From Desulfuromusa sp. (lineage in GTDB: Bacteria > Desulfobacterota > Desulfuromonadia > Desulfuromonadales > Geopsychrobacteraceae): 7,365 nucleotides of DNA. Where the stretch lies: the NCBI GenBank assembly GCA_021647765.1, contig JAKIUD010000104.1, positions 1 to 7,365 of the forward strand, written 5' to 3'. The number at the start of each line of letters is the position of its first letter. The first letter of the stretch is position 1. The notes under the pieces are model-generated. The model saw nothing but the letters and a program-made list of their open reading frames with translations, was not told where the DNA came from and ran no database searches. This document shows, one piece after another, positions 6,285 to 7,365 of this stretch. The position numbers and the translations under genes were made by a program.

Positions 6285-6298
6285 GGATAATGTATAGT
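6271..6298 (+). promoter_or_regulatory. Strong promoter of the HU/IHF-like gene
   Basis: A perfect TTGACA (6271-6276) is followed by a 16-bp spacer and TATAGT (6293-6298), preceded by TG. Transcription would start at about 6305, giving a leader of about 50 bases before the ATG at 6355. Confidence 0.7.
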
Positions 6299-6354
6299 CT
6301 TTGTCAACTGTTGATGAGTAGAAATATTCCTGGTTAACCCTTAAGGGGGGTCAT

Positions 6355-6630
6355 ATGAATAAATCTGAACTCGTTGAGACACTCTCAATCAAAAATAATC
6401 TGACCTACAAAAAATCGGAACAGATTGTTAACCTGATTTTTGATACGATGTCACAGGCACTGATTGATAATGACCGGATTGAGATACGTGGTTTTGGCAG
6501 TTTTATGGTCAAGGACTATAAAGCCTATATGGGTCGCAACCCGAAAACAGGTGAGATTATTCAGGTCGCTGAAAAGAAATTACCTTTTTTTAAGGTTGGT
6601 AAAGAGTTGCGGGAACGTGTAGATAGCTGA
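6355..6630 (+). CDS. HU/IHF-family DNA-bending protein, IHF-beta-like
   Basis: Nucleoid-associated protein of 91 residues, the usual length for the family. It binds and bends DNA as a dimer, in transcription, replication and site-specific recombination. The N-terminal helical dimer part (about 1-40) starts MNKSELVETLS. The core RIEIRGFGSF (about 41-50) leads into the DNA-gripping arm with GRNPKTGE (about 60-67, its Pro being the one that intercalates in this family). It ends KLPFFKVGKELRERV. The RIEIRGFGSF and GRNPKTG signatures lean towards IHF beta rather than HU, but HU cannot be excluded. An AAGGGG-rich site (6343-6350) supports the start. It is expressed from its own strong promoter and closed by a strong terminator, so it is a single-gene unit. 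Confidence 0.93.
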   Translation: MNKSELVETLSIKNNLTYKKSEQIVNLIFDTMSQALIDNDRIEIRGFGSFMVKDYKAYMGRNPKTGEIIQVAEKKLPFFKVGKELRERVDS

Positions 6631-6652
6631 TTTTTATTTTTTAATAATCTAT

Positions 6653-6687
6653 AAAGACCCGTCCATATTGTCTGGACGGGTCTTTTT
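6653..6687 (+). terminator. Strong intrinsic terminator after the HU/IHF-like gene
   Basis: A 13-bp perfect stem, AAAGACCCGTCCA (6653-6665) with TGGACGGGTCTTT (6673-6685), encloses a 7-base loop and runs into a five-T tract ending at 6687. It ends just 22 bp before the next start codon. The A-run on the left arm gives some activity in the opposite direction as well. Confidence 0.92.
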
Positions 6688-6709
6688 GTTAGCCCGACAG
6701 GTTGATTAA

Positions 6710-7216
6710 ATGATACTTTCATATCAAGGGATAGTCCCAAAGTTGGCAGATAGTGTTTTTTGTGTTGAGTCTGCTGATATTATAGGCGATGTTGAGATTG
6801 GAGCCGAATCGAGCGTCTGGTTCCAGGTTGTTATTCGTGGGGATGTTAATTTTATCCGGATTGGCGCAAGAACCAATATTCAGGATGGTTCTGTTATCCA
6901 TGTGACCCATAAAGTGAACCCGACAATTATCGGAGATGATGTCACTATTGGTCATAATGTGACTCTGCATGGTTGTATTATAGGTAATCGTTGCCTGATC
7001 GGGATGGGTGCTGTGGTTCTAGATGGTGCCGAAGTTGCGGATGATGCCATGGTTGCTGCCGGGGCATTGGTCACCCCAAGAACACAAATCCCCTCCGGGA
7101 CTCTCTATGCTGGATCTCCAGCAAAATATAAACGTGATTTATCTGCTAGAGAGATTGCAAATCTTAAGCAGTCTGCCCAGAATTATTTAAACTATGTGGA
7201 AAATTATAAAAACTGA
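6710..7216 (+). CDS. Gamma-carbonic-anhydrase-family protein (left-handed beta-helix)
   Basis: Cytoplasmic hexapeptide-repeat protein of 168 residues, in the group with YrdA/PaaY and the gamma carbonic anhydrases, which interconvert CO2 and bicarbonate as zinc (or iron) trimers. Repeats run from about residue 20 to 125 (IIGDVEIGAESSVW, IIGDDVTIGHNVTLHGC, IIGNRCLIGMGAVV). The family's metal ligands are visible as H64 (VIHVTH), H82 and H87 (GHNVTLHGC), with R43 and D45 in IRGDVN and Q58 in NIQDGS. It ends with the usual C-terminal helix (SAREIANLKQSAQNYL). The long acidic loop of the active Cam type is absent. Many short members of this kind have weak or unproven activity, so the catalytic role is only probable. 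The ribosome-binding site is weak (AGG at 6699-6701). A terminator lies immediately upstream. Confidence 0.93.
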   Translation: MILSYQGIVPKLADSVFCVESADIIGDVEIGAESSVWFQVVIRGDVNFIRIGARTNIQDGSVIHVTHKVNPTIIGDDVTIGHNVTLHGCIIGNRCLIGMGAVVLDGAEVADDAMVAAGALVTPRTQIPSGTLYAGSPAKYKRDLSAREIANLKQSAQNYLNYVENYKN

Positions 7217-7243
7217 TGGAACGTATTACATAAAAAAACGGTT

Positions 7244-7365
7244 CTATCCACAATAAAAAGGCTGCGGTTGAGTAATACCGCCCCAAATAGTTCTTCGTAA
7301 CTGAGTACCGACAGCATGTTGCAAAAGATTTTCGAATTGCTCCAGCACTGGTTTTGTTCGCATCA
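7244..7365 (-). CDS. Unidentified reading frame entering from the right edge
   Basis: On the minus strand a frame of 39 codons ends at a TAG (7244-7246). It reads MRTKPVLEQFENLLQHAV..., has TQLRRTIWGG in its middle and ends TQPQPFYCG. The ATG at 7364-7362 is the first visible codon choice, but the gene may extend beyond the window. The composition is protein-like and the frame is convergent with the gamma-carbonic-anhydrase-like gene. I do not recognise the family. It could be the C-terminus of a larger protein or a chance frame. Confidence 0.35.
   Translation of the reverse strand, partial: MRTKPVLEQFENLLQHAVGTQLRRTIWGGITQPQPFYCG

Noticed and set aside
1..7365. CRISPR array, toxin-antitoxin pair, retron or other defence system
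   Set aside because: No regularly spaced repeats, no reverse transcriptase and no paired small genes of that kind are visible on either strand.

Overview
The window reads as a piece of a moderate-GC Gram-negative chromosome. A deltaproteobacterium of the Desulfuromonas/Geobacter type is the best guess. That rests on the secG - tRNA-Leu(GAG) pairing, the PAS/GAF hybrid kinase, the XRE-cupin regulators and the IHF-beta-like protein. It is an inference from gene content; no rRNA or other marker is present.

Left part (1-1871), mobile DNA on the minus strand: the window opens inside what looks like the 5' part of an insertion-sequence transposase (helix-turn-helix region only). Next come about 250 bp without a gene, holding two imperfect 20-bp direct repeats and a perfect palindrome. 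A P4-type tyrosine integrase (DUF4102 family) follows, broken by one extra base at about 919, with all catalytic motifs otherwise present. It lies directly downstream of, and in the same direction as, a tRNA-Leu(GAG) gene, the usual layout of an integrase next to its tRNA attachment site. Its start region carries three exact copies of a 9-bp motif (TTAGGGGTA). A frameshifted integrase beside an IS fragment suggests a decaying island that may no longer move by itself.

Middle (1872-4898): the intact tRNA-Leu has its own promoter. secG, an inner-membrane subunit of the Sec translocase, lies upstream of it. Divergent from secG is a large soluble hybrid histidine kinase (PAS-GAF-PAS-HisKA-HATPase-REC) with no separate response regulator or output gene beside it in the window.

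Right part (4899-7365): two tandem paralogous XRE-cupin regulators have identical DNA-recognition helices but different sensor domains. They are followed by an HU/IHF-family DNA-bending protein behind a strong promoter that is wrapped by an inverted repeat. A strong intrinsic terminator stands only 22 bp before a gamma-carbonic-anhydrase-like gene. A minus-strand reading frame of unknown identity enters from the right edge.

No clearly new multi-gene system is visible. The points most worth a second look are the paired XRE-cupin regulators, the integrase control region, the operator-like repeat at the IHF-like gene and the terminator abutting the carbonic-anhydrase-like gene.
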